Of a stretch of 64,000 nt of DNA, positions 16,612 through 25,777 are shown one piece after another (the first letter of the stretch is position 1; every line of letters begins with the position of its first letter). A program made the translations under genes and the position numbers. The stretch covers positions 1 through 64,000 of the forward strand of contig JAGBSP010000020.1 in the NCBI GenBank assembly GCA_017631855.1. The letters are read 5' to 3'. The notes below the pieces were generated by a model. That model was not told the origin of the DNA. It ran no database searches and saw nothing but the letters and a program-made list of their open reading frames with translations. Source of the DNA: Clostridia bacterium. GTDB taxonomy: Bacteria > Bacillota > Clostridia > Oscillospirales > CAG-272.

Positions 16612-18156
16612 ATGAAAAAAAGATTTCAAAAGCTGACGTCTATGGCGTTGGTGCTGGTGATGCTTGTTACAATGATTCCTGCGGGAATCTTTACGGCGAA
16701 TGCGGCAGAAGATGGTGATGTAGTGACAATTATGAGCAGAACCCAATGGGACGCTCTTGATAAGACCCAAACCTTTGAGGGCAAAACGGTAAAGCTGGGC
16801 GCACACATCAGCGGAATTACCACGCCGCTTGTTAACGACTTTAAAGGTACCTTCGACGGAGCTAACTACACGATTTCTGATTCGAACGTTGCGGGCGCAG
16901 GCGTGATCGCAGACACGATTAGCGGCGACGCAACCGTTCAGAACGTAAAGCTTTCGAACGTCAGTGTGGAAAATGCTAACGGTCATGCGGGACTTGTTGC
17001 AGGAACAGTATCTGCTACGGACGCTTGGTTGTATTTTTTTAGAATTAGTGCTACCGGTTGTACGGTCACGGGAACGGGTCTCATCGGCGGTTTGTTTGGA
17101 TATGTGAACGTAACGACATCAATGGGCGAAAGTACCATCGATATTTCCAATGTTTACATTCAGGCAACGGTCACGGCAACTGTTGAAAAAATGGCTGCCG
17201 GCGGTTTGATCGGAAGCGATGCTTCGCAAGGTATCAGTGCCACGAAGACGGTAACGATGAATATTTCGGATACGGTCGTTTACGGTAACGTGACTTCCAA
17301 AAGTAACTCGTGTGGCTTGATCGGTGAGTATGCCGGTGGAAATATTGCTAATAACAATGACAATGGCGAGTATGGAAAGGCAACTCATACTGCGTATTTA
17401 AACCTTACTAATGTTGGCGTGAGCGGCGGTTCACAATTCAAGGTGATGCACATGGCAGGCGGTGCTGTGGCCATCTCGAATCTGTATCTGCTGGATACCA
17501 ACGGAAATTTGTTTGGCGCGGCTAACTATCGTGCGTGGATTAATGAAGTGAATATGAATGCCATGGGTCGTAACTCCGTTACGGCGGACAAAATGGCGGC
17601 GGCCGGCGTCGAAACTCCCGTAAAGATCACGAACATTGAAAAACTTCCCGTGATGGAGGGTGGTTTTGTCAAGTACGTTCCCGAGAAGATTCAGGTCGTA
17701 GGCGTTCAGCGCAGTGTCGCGGTTGATGACACCTACGCGCTCCGTTTCATCGCTCCGATTTATCTGACCGACGTTTACGATGTAGAAATGACGATTGAAG
17801 CGAAGTATGTGGTTGACGGAGTTGAGGAAACCCGTACCTTTACTTCGATTGCGGCAATGTACGATTCATTGACTGCCTATAGCAAGTACGATATCACCGA
17901 TAAGAAGATTGTTTATGCTTCGGATTTCGGTGCTCACAAGCTGGCAGGATTTACGATCTACAACATTCCCGTCGGTTTTGAGGTTACTTATATCGCAACG
18001 ATGACGTATACCTTTAACGGTCAGCAAATCACGTCAAAATCTGCACCTATTAAGTTTACTGCAACAGGAGATCCTGTGGTTGATACGAAATTGCCGCCGC
18101 TTCCCACGGTCGGCTCTGTGATGGGTTGGAATGACGTGCCGGAAGTAAACGCGTAA
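16612..18156 (+). CDS. Secreted GLUG-type beta-helix surface protein 2
   Basis: A 514-residue paralogue of the preceding surface protein with a single beta-helix module. The signal peptide begins MKKRFQKLTSMALVLVMLV and ends near ANAA (residue 32). The module (about 38-320) shows the W-D-A-L opening, the TFEGKTVKLG segment, FKGTFDGANYTI, and GLVAG/GLIG repeats. The C-terminal domain (about 350-480) matches that of protein 1 (YALRFIAPIYL, MYDSLTAYSKYDI, LAGFTIYNIPVG). A Pro-rich linker (KLPPLPTVG) then leads to a unique tail, GSVMGWNDVPEVNA, which resembles the end of the 42-residue ORF upstream. It has its own promoter and terminator. Anchoring and ligand are unknown. Confidence 0.8.
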   Translation: MKKRFQKLTSMALVLVMLVTMIPAGIFTANAAEDGDVVTIMSRTQWDALDKTQTFEGKTVKLGAHISGITTPLVNDFKGTFDGANYTISDSNVAGAGVIADTISGDATVQNVKLSNVSVENANGHAGLVAGTVSATDAWLYFFRISATGCTVTGTGLIGGLFGYVNVTTSMGESTIDISNVYIQATVTATVEKMAAGGLIGSDASQGISATKTVTMNISDTVVYGNVTSKSNSCGLIGEYAGGNIANNNDNGEYGKATHTAYLNLTNVGVSGGSQFKVMHMAGGAVAISNLYLLDTNGNLFGAANYRAWINEVNMNAMGRNSVTADKMAAAGVETPVKITNIEKLPVMEGGFVKYVPEKIQVVGVQRSVAVDDTYALRFIAPIYLTDVYDVEMTIEAKYVVDGVEETRTFTSIAAMYDSLTAYSKYDITDKKIVYASDFGAHKLAGFTIYNIPVGFEVTYIATMTYTFNGQQITSKSAPIKFTATGDPVVDTKLPPLPTVGSVMGWNDVPEVNA

Positions 18157-18187
18157 TCTTCCGTACAACAATCTAAAAACAAAAAAT

Positions 18188-18223
18188 ACAGCGATCTGTT
18201 TCGGCAGATCGCTGTTCTTTTTT
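18188..18223 (+). terminator. Terminator after surface protein 2
   Basis: An 11-bp perfect stem (18188-18198 with 18205-18215) is followed by a T-rich tract. It is homologous to the terminator at 16412-16450. Confidence 0.88.
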
Positions 18224-18300
18224 CGTTTTGGAATAATCACCAAAATAGGCAGGGCGTTTTGATGAAAAGCACCAAAAATGAAAATATTCCTCTCTTTTTA

Positions 18301-18329
18301 TTGACAAAAATGATGGAATTTGATATAAT
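18301..18329 (+). promoter_or_regulatory. Promoter of the third beta-helix protein gene
   Basis: TTGACA (18301-18306) and TATAAT (18324-18329), 17-base spacer. It is a paralogous copy of the promoter at 16524-16552. Confidence 0.88.
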
Positions 18330-18389
18330 TTATGATGATATAAAATGTGATTTTATACATTGTTGTAAAACAAGAAAGGAAGATTTTGT

Positions 18390-21113
18390 ATGAAGAAAAG
18401 ATTTCAAAAACTGACTTCGTTTGCTCTTGTACTGGTGATGCTTGTGACGATGCTCCCGATGGGTGTTCTCACTGCAACGGCAGAGGGAGAGGTCAGTGCT
18501 GAACTTGCGGCAGGCTTGGCAGCAGGCTCCCAAAATCTTGTGATTAAGAGTGTGGCTGATTGGAAGGCAGTAAGTGCTGCAACGTCCACTTATACGAGCA
18601 AGAGCGGTGCAAGCTTTAGTGGAACCACCATTACTCTTGGTGCAGATATTGATGCCAACGGTGAAGCCCTCCCTCCCTTGAGCACTGGTGCTTTCTACGG
18701 TGTTCTTGACGGTCAGGGATACACCGTGAAAAATGCAACCGTAACAGGTTCAGGCAATACCGGTCTTATCGCAGGCGCTCTCGGCGGCGGTAAGGTCACC
18801 AACGTCAACTTTGATAACATTACCCTTACTACCTCGGCAGGCCACCTTGGCTTGATTGCAGGTCACAACTCGATTTGGGCTGAAGTTGAGATTTCTAAGA
18901 TCAATGCTACCAACATTACCGTGACCAACACGGGCACGGGCAATACGGGTGGTATCATCGGTAACCACGCAAACAACGGTTATACGCAGGTTGTTACGCA
19001 GATCAACTTCCAGGGCACGGTTCGCGACGACAATACGGCTGCCGGATGTAACGTCGGTGGTATCGTCGGTGCGGCTTCGATCGGCGGTGTAACCAAGTGG
19101 TCGAAGATTAGTTTGGATGCAACCGTTGGAGCAGACCAAACCGGAACTACCGACTGGGTCGGTGGCTTTGCAGGTCTCTACGGTATGAACGCAGGGAAAC
19201 TTCTTGAGGTTTCCGACGTTTATCTCAGCGGTGCGATTGACGGTAACAGCGTATCCACGCCTCAGAATGCCGGATTTATCGCAAAGGTAACCGGTCAGGC
19301 AGGCGCAAATATGTCGGTGATCGACGGTGTCCTGATCGATATGGACTTCTCGAAGGCGTTTGGTAACTCGATTATCTTTGCAGCTATCCAGAACGGTAAC
19401 CTCGTTTATACGAATGCGTTTACCACGATGCAGTCCAATAACGGTACATGGTCGAGCTCGACGGTTCGTTGGACGAATATGTCCTACAACGGAAATTCGT
19501 TCTTCAACGGTGTCGCTAACCCTTGGGCAGGCGCAGACCCCACCCGTGACTCCTTGACGCGCGTTAACGCTACGGAGATTGATGATGTGGTTACAAGAGA
19601 CAGCGACGGATTTATCGCGGACGTTGCCGCACCCGAAAACCTCGGAGATCCCAAGACGATTGTGATCAATTCGATCGAGGATTGGAAGACGGTTTCCGAG
19701 ATGAACGATCTGTTTGAGGGAATGACCGTGAAGCTCGGCGCGGATATCGACGCCGCAGGCGCAACGCTTCCTCAGCTTTTCAAGGCGGGTAACGTTCGTT
19801 GCACGTTTGACGGTCAAGGTTATACGATCAAGAACGTCGGTACGGCAGCCGCTCCCAACACGGTAGCATTGCTTTCTTCGAAGTCGAATCTCAATATCCA
19901 GAACGTAACGGTGGAGAACTGTCACGTTTCGGGTTCGGGCGATAAGGCCGTTCTTGTGGATTGGCAGAACTGCTGGTCAAAATATACCTTTAAGAACATC
20001 AAGGTGTTTGACAGTACCGTTGTTTCGTCCGATAAGGCGGCAGGTATTATCATCGGTCAGGTTTCGGGCAATGCAGGAAACTATGGCGTTGATTTTGAAA
20101 ACATTTTGATCAGTGGTTGCTCGGCAACGGGTAAGTCCAACGGTGGTGGATGGTCTTCCACGGGTGTTGGCTCTCTCGCGGGTTACTGCGTATTCAATAG
20201 CGGCGACTATGGCGCATCGGCAAAGAACATCGAGGTTCTGAAAACAACGCTGACCGATAACGCAGAGGCTTCTTGCGTAGGTGGTCTCTTCGGATATTTC
20301 AGACATCACGGAGGAACTAGCCTTACGATCGAGAACGTTTACGTCAACGCAACGTTTAAGACTCCCAAGTCGTCGGGTTGGACGGGCGTTGCCGCAGGTT
20401 TGTTCCAGACGGCGAATTCCAATACCGGTAACGTCAATACGATCAAGAATTGTATCACAAACAACCAGTATCCCGGAATCGTTCAGTTCCCCACGCTGTT
20501 CTACGCTCCTCAGGCGACCTTCGTTTGGGAAAATCTGTACTCGGTTCAGGCGCACAATCCTCTCAAGGCGGGTTGGTTGATTAACGGCAATAACGTCGTA
20601 AACGGCGTGGAAGGCGTTGTTTCGAACTACAACGGTATTCCCGCAGAGCAGATTTCGATTGCTTCCATTCGCAGTATGATTGTCCGTGACGAGGACGGAT
20701 TTATCTCGAAGATCAAATCGGTCGTTGAGCCTTACGGTTACCATTGCAGCGAGGTGAAGGACGGAAAATTTGCTGTTCGATTCCTCGGAACCGCTTCGCT
20801 GATCGAAGAGCGCGTTGTTTACGTGAATGTCAAAGCGACGACCGAAAGCGGTGTGGTCAGAACCTTCCGCGTACAATCGCCTCTCTTTGAGCGCGTCACT
20901 CCCTTTGATAAGCACAGCATCGACGATGAGTTGATTGCAAAAACGATCGGTACGGAAAAACTGATTTGCGTTACTGTATACGATATTCCCGTGGGTGAGG
21001 CAATCGAATTTGAAATTTGGATGTCGATGGAAGCCTCCGGAGGACTTGAAATCAATAGTACGGAAACGATGACGTTTCGGTTTGACGCCAACGGTGCTCC
21101 TATCGTAGAATAA
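18390..21113 (+). CDS. Secreted GLUG-type beta-helix surface protein 3
   Basis: A 907-residue member of the same paralogous set. The signal peptide (MKKRFQKLTSFALVLVMLV, cleavage near ATAEG at 31) is almost identical to that of protein 2. Two beta-helix modules (about 45-400 and 425-750) open with IKSVADWKAVS and INSIEDWKTVS. They contain LGADIDA, LDGQGYTVKN / FDGQGYTIKN and GLIAG/GGIIG/GGLFG repeats. The C-terminal domain (from about 785; FAVRFLGTASLIEE, PFDKHSIDDELI, ICVTVYDIPVG) is a divergent version of the domain on proteins 1 and 2. No anchor motif or MGW tail is present. It has its own promoter and terminator. Confidence 0.8.
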   Translation: MKKRFQKLTSFALVLVMLVTMLPMGVLTATAEGEVSAELAAGLAAGSQNLVIKSVADWKAVSAATSTYTSKSGASFSGTTITLGADIDANGEALPPLSTGAFYGVLDGQGYTVKNATVTGSGNTGLIAGALGGGKVTNVNFDNITLTTSAGHLGLIAGHNSIWAEVEISKINATNITVTNTGTGNTGGIIGNHANNGYTQVVTQINFQGTVRDDNTAAGCNVGGIVGAASIGGVTKWSKISLDATVGADQTGTTDWVGGFAGLYGMNAGKLLEVSDVYLSGAIDGNSVSTPQNAGFIAKVTGQAGANMSVIDGVLIDMDFSKAFGNSIIFAAIQNGNLVYTNAFTTMQSNNGTWSSSTVRWTNMSYNGNSFFNGVANPWAGADPTRDSLTRVNATEIDDVVTRDSDGFIADVAAPENLGDPKTIVINSIEDWKTVSEMNDLFEGMTVKLGADIDAAGATLPQLFKAGNVRCTFDGQGYTIKNVGTAAAPNTVALLSSKSNLNIQNVTVENCHVSGSGDKAVLVDWQNCWSKYTFKNIKVFDSTVVSSDKAAGIIIGQVSGNAGNYGVDFENILISGCSATGKSNGGGWSSTGVGSLAGYCVFNSGDYGASAKNIEVLKTTLTDNAEASCVGGLFGYFRHHGGTSLTIENVYVNATFKTPKSSGWTGVAAGLFQTANSNTGNVNTIKNCITNNQYPGIVQFPTLFYAPQATFVWENLYSVQAHNPLKAGWLINGNNVVNGVEGVVSNYNGIPAEQISIASIRSMIVRDEDGFISKIKSVVEPYGYHCSEVKDGKFAVRFLGTASLIEERVVYVNVKATTESGVVRTFRVQSPLFERVTPFDKHSIDDELIAKTIGTEKLICVTVYDIPVGEAIEFEIWMSMEASGGLEINSTETMTFRFDANGAPIVE

Positions 21114-21124
21114 TCAATATTTAT

Positions 21125-21160
21125 CTCCCACGCAAGTGATTGCTTGCGTGGGAGCTTTTT
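21125..21160 (+). terminator. Terminator after surface protein 3
   Basis: A 12-bp perfect stem (21125-21136 with 21143-21154) is followed by five T residues. Confidence 0.9.
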
Positions 21161-21273
21161 GATTTTCATGATTTTTTCAGCAAGAAAACACAAATCGATC
21201 GCAATTTTGTGTTAAAATAGACTCAAAAGAGCCTCGACAAGGGTCGATATAAAGCGATTTTTTGAATAATCTA

Positions 21274-21302
21274 TTGACAATATTGAAACAATGTGGTACA
21301 AT
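21274..21302 (+). promoter_or_regulatory. Promoter of the rfbF cassette
   Basis: TTGACA (21274-21279) and TACAAT (21297-21302), 17-base spacer, 90 nt upstream of the rfbF start codon. Confidence 0.82.
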
Positions 21303-21391
21303 AATAACAACGAAATGAACGTCATTTTTGGATGGCGTGTGTTTCTGAACAGACTGAAAGAAAAAAGGAAAAAAGAAAGGATATTTCAACG

Positions 21392-22180
21392 ATGAAGGCA
21401 GTCATTTTAGCAGGAGGCTTTGGAACAAGATTTTCCGAAGAGTCGCATCTGAAACCGAAACCTATGATTGAAATTGGCGGTATGCCCATTCTTTGGCACA
21501 TTATGAAGAACTATTCTGCTTACGGCATCAATGAGTTTATCATTTGTTGTGGCTACAAACAGCAGTATATCAAGGATTTCTTCAACAACTATTTTCTTCA
21601 CGCCTCGGACGTAACTTTTGACTTTACCAATAACACTAACCGTATGAAGGTGCATAAAACCTATACCGAGCAGTGGAAGATCACGGTCGCAGACACGGGT
21701 CTGAACACGATGACGGGCGGAAGACTTAAGAGAATCAGCAAGTATCTCGATCCCAACGAGCCTTTCCTGATGACCTACGGCGACGGTGTGTCGGACGTAG
21801 ATATCGCGGCTCTGATCGATTTCCATAAGAGCCACGGCAAGCTGGCAACCCTGACGGTTGTTAACGCAGGTCAGCGCTTTGGCGTGATTAAGATGAACAA
21901 GGACGACAAGCAGATCACCTCGTTCCGTGAGAAGAAGGATTCCGACGGAAATCCGATCAACGGCGGATTTATGGTTCTTGATCCCAAGGTCATTGACTAT
22001 ATTGAGGGTGATGAAACCGTCTTTGAGAAGAAGCCTCTGGAAAATCTGGCAAAGGATCAGCAGCTGATGGGCTTCCATCACGATGGATTCTGGCAGTGCA
22101 TGGATGCCAAGAGAGACTGGGAGATCCTTGAGAAGCTTTGGAATACCGGCGAAGCTCCTTGGAAGAATTGGGAAGACTAA
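21392..22180 (+). CDS. rfbF: Glucose-1-phosphate cytidylyltransferase
   Basis: RfbF makes CDP-glucose from CTP and glucose-1-phosphate. The 262 residues fit the family (about 257). The N-terminal nucleotidyltransferase signature is AVILAGGFGTRFSEES, followed by KPKPMIEIGGMPILWHIMK. The metal/sugar-binding FLMTYGDGVSDVD lies near 125-137, and the family's NGGFMVLDP and GFWQCMDAKRDWE segments come later. The chosen ATG has a GAAAGG site. Its stop codon overlaps the rfbG start (TAATG), which is tight coupling to the next pathway enzyme. Confidence 0.95.
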   Translation: MKAVILAGGFGTRFSEESHLKPKPMIEIGGMPILWHIMKNYSAYGINEFIICCGYKQQYIKDFFNNYFLHASDVTFDFTNNTNRMKVHKTYTEQWKITVADTGLNTMTGGRLKRISKYLDPNEPFLMTYGDGVSDVDIAALIDFHKSHGKLATLTVVNAGQRFGVIKMNKDDKQITSFREKKDSDGNPINGGFMVLDPKVIDYIEGDETVFEKKPLENLAKDQQLMGFHHDGFWQCMDAKRDWEILEKLWNTGEAPWKNWED

Positions 22181-23250
22181 TGCTGAATTTGGAATTTTAT
22201 AAAGGAAAAAGAGTACTTGTCACGGGACATACGGGCTTTAAGGGCTCGTGGATGTGTCAGGTACTGAAGAATGCGGGCGCTGTCGTTACGGGATATTCCC
22301 AGACGCCGCCCACCACACCCGCGCTCTTTGATCTGGCAGGTGTTGCTGACGGAATGACCTCGGTCATCGGGGACATCCGCGACTTTGACGCGCTGAAGAA
22401 GTGCTTTGACGAGGCACAGCCCGAGATCGTTCTGCATCTTGCGGCACAGCCGATCGTCCGCGATAGCTATAAGGATCCTCGCTATACTTATGAAACCAAC
22501 GTGATGGGTACGGTGAATATCCTTGAGTGCGTTCGTCTGTCGAGCAGCGTACGTTCCTTCCTGAACGTCACGACCGACAAGGTGTATCGCAATAACGAAT
22601 GGGAATGGGGTTACCGTGAAAACGAGCCGCTCGACGGCTTCGATCCTTATTCCAACAGTAAATCCTGCTCCGAGCTTGTTACGCACAGCTATAAGGATTC
22701 CTTCTTTGCCGACGGCAAGGTTGCAATTTCGACGGCACGTGCGGGTAACGTCATCGGCGGCGGAGATTTTGCCAACGACCGTATCATTCCCGACTGTATC
22801 CGCGCCGCCTTTGACGGCAGAGACATCATCGTGCGCAACCCGCACTCCACGCGGCCTTATCAGCACGTGTTGGAACCCGTGATGGCATATCTGATGATCG
22901 CGCAAAAACAGTACGAGGATGGCGCATTCGCAGGCTACTACAACGTAGGTCCCGACGAGTGTGACTGCTTCCGTACGGGAGCGCTGGTCGATCTGTTCTG
23001 CCGCACTTGGGGCGACGGAATGAAGTGGATCAACCGCTATGACGGTGGTCCTCACGAGGCAAACTTCCTCAAGCTCGATTGCTCGAAGCTCAAGACCGTG
23101 TTCGAGTGGAAGCCCGTATGGAATCTGGGCAGCGCCGTCGAGTGTACGGTAGAGTGGTCGAAGTGTATGCACGCAGGCGAGGACGTCGCCGCTTGTATGG
23201 ATCGACAGATCGCACGCTTTGTTTCCGAGAGTGCTTGGATCGAACAATAA
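22180..23250 (+). CDS. rfbG: CDP-glucose 4,6-dehydratase
   Basis: RfbG converts CDP-glucose to CDP-4-keto-6-deoxyglucose. This 356-residue extended SDR shows the NAD loop GHTGFKGSW (residues 16-24), VLHLAAQPIVRDSY with the family's AAQP motif, the catalytic TTDKVYRN segment, and the YxxxK dyad in DPYSNSKSCSE. DVRVRNPHSTRPYQHVLEP-like sequence (here IIVRNPHSTRPYQHVLEP) is typical of CDP-glucose dehydratases. The start codon overlaps the rfbF stop. No gene for the PMP/Fe-S 3-dehydrase (RfbH/AscC type) is in the cassette. Confidence 0.95.
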   Translation: MLNLEFYKGKRVLVTGHTGFKGSWMCQVLKNAGAVVTGYSQTPPTTPALFDLAGVADGMTSVIGDIRDFDALKKCFDEAQPEIVLHLAAQPIVRDSYKDPRYTYETNVMGTVNILECVRLSSSVRSFLNVTTDKVYRNNEWEWGYRENEPLDGFDPYSNSKSCSELVTHSYKDSFFADGKVAISTARAGNVIGGGDFANDRIIPDCIRAAFDGRDIIVRNPHSTRPYQHVLEPVMAYLMIAQKQYEDGAFAGYYNVGPDECDCFRTGALVDLFCRTWGDGMKWINRYDGGPHEANFLKLDCSKLKTVFEWKPVWNLGSAVECTVEWSKCMHAGEDVAACMDRQIARFVSESAWIEQ

Positions 23251-23256
23251 AACATC

Positions 23257-23291
23257 AAAATCAGCGCCGGGTGTCCTGTCGCTGATTTTGT
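23257..23291 (+). terminator. Hairpin between rfbG and the SDR gene
   Basis: AAAATCAGCG (23257-23266) pairs with CGCTGATTTT (23280-23289). The stem ends in a T-run, so it could act as a weak or partial terminator or an RNA-processing site that lowers expression of the two downstream genes. Confidence 0.5.
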
Positions 23292-23327
23292 CTGTCAGCA
23301 TATTTTTGAAAGAAATAGGGGAAGCAG

Positions 23328-24263
23328 ATGGAATACAAAATTCAAAAAGCAGTCATTACAGGTGCAACGGGTGCCATCGGTATGGCGCTTGTCAACGAGA
23401 TGATTTCCCGCGGCATCGAGGTAACGGTGTTCGTTCGCGGCGATTCTGCCAGAGGCGACCGCATTCCCACGTCTCCGCTGGTCAAGAGAGTCGAGTGCTC
23501 GCTCGATCAGATGGCGGACTTTGAAGCGCCGAAGGGAGAGAAATACGACGTCTTTTTCCACTTTGCGTGGGCGGGAACCACGGGCGACGCGCGCAACGAT
23601 ATGTTCCTGCAAAATAAAAACGTCAAATATACACTCGACGCGGTGGATCTTGCCGAGAGAATGGGATGCCATACCTTTATCGGTGCGGGATCGCAGGCAG
23701 AATACGGAAGAGTCGAGGGAAAGCTCTCGGCATCGACCCCCGCGTTTCCCGAAAACGGCTACGGAATGGCAAAGCTTTGCGCGGGTGAGATGAGCCGCGT
23801 GATGTGCGAAAAGAAGGGAATTCGCCATCTTTGGGCAAGAATTCTCAGCGTGTACGGTCCATACGACGGTGCAAATTCGCTCGTGACGTCTACCATTCGC
23901 AAGCTCGTCGACGGTGAGAAACCTTCCTGCACGGCAGGCGAGCAGATCTGGGACTATCTTTACAGCAAAGATGCCGCAAAGGCATTTGTTGCAATGGCGG
24001 AGCGCGGCGTCGACGGCAAGGTCTATTGCCTTGGCGGCGGTAAAACAAGAATGCTTCGTGAATATATTGAGGGAATTCGTGACGCGGTTGATCCTGACGC
24101 ACCCTTGGGTCTGGGCGATCTTCCGTATCCCCCGAAGCAGGTCATGTACCTCTGCGCCGATATTTCCGAGCTTGTCGCAGATACGGGCTTTGAGCCGAAG
24201 ACCGCCTTTGAGGACGGAATTCGAGAGACGGTTGCGTGGTATCGAAGCACCGTATCAAAGTAA
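23328..24263 (+). CDS. NAD(P)-dependent nucleotide-sugar epimerase/reductase (SDR)
   Basis: A 311-residue extended short-chain dehydrogenase. The Rossmann loop is TGATGAIGMALVNEM (residues 12-26), and the catalytic Ser/Tyr/Lys lie in GAGSQAEYG and NGYGMAKL. Later segments RILSVYGPYDGANS and YLYSKDAAKAFVAM are usual for 4-ketosugar reductases and 4-epimerases. Following rfbF and rfbG, it most likely reduces CDP-4-keto-6-deoxyglucose at C4 to a CDP-6-deoxyhexose; the exact stereochemistry cannot be read. It has a GGGGAAG ribosome site. Confidence 0.8.
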   Translation: MEYKIQKAVITGATGAIGMALVNEMISRGIEVTVFVRGDSARGDRIPTSPLVKRVECSLDQMADFEAPKGEKYDVFFHFAWAGTTGDARNDMFLQNKNVKYTLDAVDLAERMGCHTFIGAGSQAEYGRVEGKLSASTPAFPENGYGMAKLCAGEMSRVMCEKKGIRHLWARILSVYGPYDGANSLVTSTIRKLVDGEKPSCTAGEQIWDYLYSKDAAKAFVAMAERGVDGKVYCLGGGKTRMLREYIEGIRDAVDPDAPLGLGDLPYPPKQVMYLCADISELVADTGFEPKTAFEDGIRETVAWYRSTVSK

Positions 24264-24287
24264 GAAAGCAAATATAGGAGAAACGTT

Positions 24288-25214
24288 ATGAAAAAAGTCA
24301 GTATTATGGTTCCTTGTTATAACGAGGAAGAGAACGTTGTCCCGATGAGCGAAGCGCTCGTCGCGCAAATGGAACAGCTCCCGCAGTACGATTACGAGAT
24401 CCTCTTCATCGACAACTGCTCGCAGGACAATACTCGCCCTCTGTTGCGTGAGATTTGCGCAAAAAATCCCAAGATCAAGGCGATCTTCAACTCCAAGAAT
24501 TTTGGACAGTTCAATTCGCCCTACCACGCAATTTGTCAGACGACGGGCGATTGCACCATCACGGTTTGCTGTGATTTCCAGGATCCCATTGATATGATCC
24601 CGAAATTCCTTGCCGAGTGGGAAAACGGACACAAGGTGGTTATCGGCATTAAGACCTCGTCGAAGGAAAATAAGCTGATGTACTTCCTGCGCAGTATCTA
24701 TTATAAGCTGATCCGCAAGCTCTCCCGTGTCGAGCAGATCGAGCATTTTACCGGCTTTGGTTTGTATGACAAGAGCTTTGTTGACGTAATGCGCAGTCTC
24801 GATGACTCTACCCCCTTCCTGCGCGGTATCGTTGCAGAGCTTGGACCGAATATCAAGAAGATCGAATACGAGCAGGCACAGCGCAGAGCAGGAAAGACCA
24901 GCAATAATTTCTTTAGCCTTTACGATGCGGCAATGCTTTCGTTTACGTCCTATACTAAAATCGGCGCACGCCTTGCCGAGCTTCTCGGTGTCTTGATGTG
25001 TGTGGGAAGTGCCATCGCTGCAGTGGTTTGTCTGATTCTTCAGCTGACGATGCAGGTCTTTGAAACGGGTACACCCGCAATCCTTATGACGCTCGTATTT
25101 GTCGGCGGACTTCAACTCTTCTTTATCGGCTTTATTGGGGAATACGTGATGACGATGAATACCCGCGCGATGAAGCGCCCCATCGTGGTTGAGGAAGAGC
25201 GCATCAATTTCTAA
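24288..25214 (+). CDS. Membrane-anchored GT2 family glycosyltransferase
   Basis: This 308-residue protein has a polyprenyl-phosphate sugar transferase layout (DPM1/GtrB/ArnC-like). The N-terminal GT-A domain shows SIMVPCYNEEENV at the start, EILFIDNCSQDNT near 38-50, and the CDFQDP metal/acceptor region near 95-100. Two C-terminal hydrophobic segments (about 225-248 and 262-285) anchor it in the membrane. It is last in the cassette, 24 nt after the SDR gene. By family knowledge such enzymes load a sugar on undecaprenyl phosphate or transfer it to a glycan. The likely donor is the CDP-deoxyhexose or another nucleotide sugar; this is inference. Confidence 0.85.
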   Translation: MKKVSIMVPCYNEEENVVPMSEALVAQMEQLPQYDYEILFIDNCSQDNTRPLLREICAKNPKIKAIFNSKNFGQFNSPYHAICQTTGDCTITVCCDFQDPIDMIPKFLAEWENGHKVVIGIKTSSKENKLMYFLRSIYYKLIRKLSRVEQIEHFTGFGLYDKSFVDVMRSLDDSTPFLRGIVAELGPNIKKIEYEQAQRRAGKTSNNFFSLYDAAMLSFTSYTKIGARLAELLGVLMCVGSAIAAVVCLILQLTMQVFETGTPAILMTLVFVGGLQLFFIGFIGEYVMTMNTRAMKRPIVVEEERINF

Positions 25215-25222
25215 AAAAACAC

Positions 25223-25254
25223 AAAAGGACTTCGAAGAAGTCCTTTTTGTTTTC
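25223..25254 (+). terminator. Terminator of the rfbF cassette
   Basis: An 11-bp perfect stem (25223-25233 with 25237-25247) with a 3-nt loop is followed by TGTTTTC. Confidence 0.88.
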
Positions 25255-25262
25255 GAAAAAAC

Positions 25263-25291
25263 TTGACTTTTTCATAAAGAAGATTTATAAT
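25263..25291 (+). promoter_or_regulatory. Promoter of the nusB-recN operon
   Basis: TTGACT (25263-25268) and TATAAT (25286-25291), 17-base spacer, 72 nt upstream of nusB. Confidence 0.82.
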
Positions 25292-25363
25292 ATATATGAT
25301 GGATGATTATACCCTGTATATTCTTCCCGGAAAAATGACGCGAAACGCATGAGAGGACGAACA

Positions 25364-25777
25364 ATGCTGAAAAGACGAGAAGCAAGAGAGATTTTGGTAG
25401 GACTTTTGTTTGAAAGTGAGTTCCGTACCGATGAAAACTATGTGGAAATTTATGCAATTTCCGCGGAGGAGAGAATGATCCCCGAGGATGATTACGTCAA
25501 GAAGGCGTACTATGCGATCTTTGAACATAAGGACGAGATCGACGCTTGCATCGGAGAGCACGCGCACGGTTGGAAGACCAGCCGTATGACCAAGCTGTCG
25601 CGCTCGATTTTGCGTTTGGCAACCTATGAAATGCTCTTTGAGGAAGAAATTCCTTATAGCGTTTCGATCAACGAGGCGGTAGAGCTGACCAAAAAGTTTG
25701 ACGACGAAAAGGCGCGCCCTTTCGTCAACGGAATTCTCAATTCGATTAAGACTAAGCTTGAGGCAGACGCACAATGA
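25364..25777 (+). CDS. nusB: Transcription antitermination factor NusB
   Basis: NusB binds boxA RNA with S10 (NusE) in rRNA antitermination complexes. The 137 residues form the expected all-helical protein. It starts LKRREAREILVGLLFE, with the Arg-rich N-terminal RNA-binding helix. It ends with the conserved PYSVSINEAVELTKKFDDEKARPFVNGIL segment around 95-125, read here in two pieces (SVSINEAVEL and KARPFVNGILN). The ATG at 25364 begins the family N-terminus; an in-frame ATG 15 nt upstream is possible. Its stop overlaps the next start by 4 bases. Confidence 0.93.
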   Translation: MLKRREAREILVGLLFESEFRTDENYVEIYAISAEERMIPEDDYVKKAYYAIFEHKDEIDACIGEHAHGWKTSRMTKLSRSILRLATYEMLFEEEIPYSVSINEAVELTKKFDDEKARPFVNGILNSIKTKLEADAQ

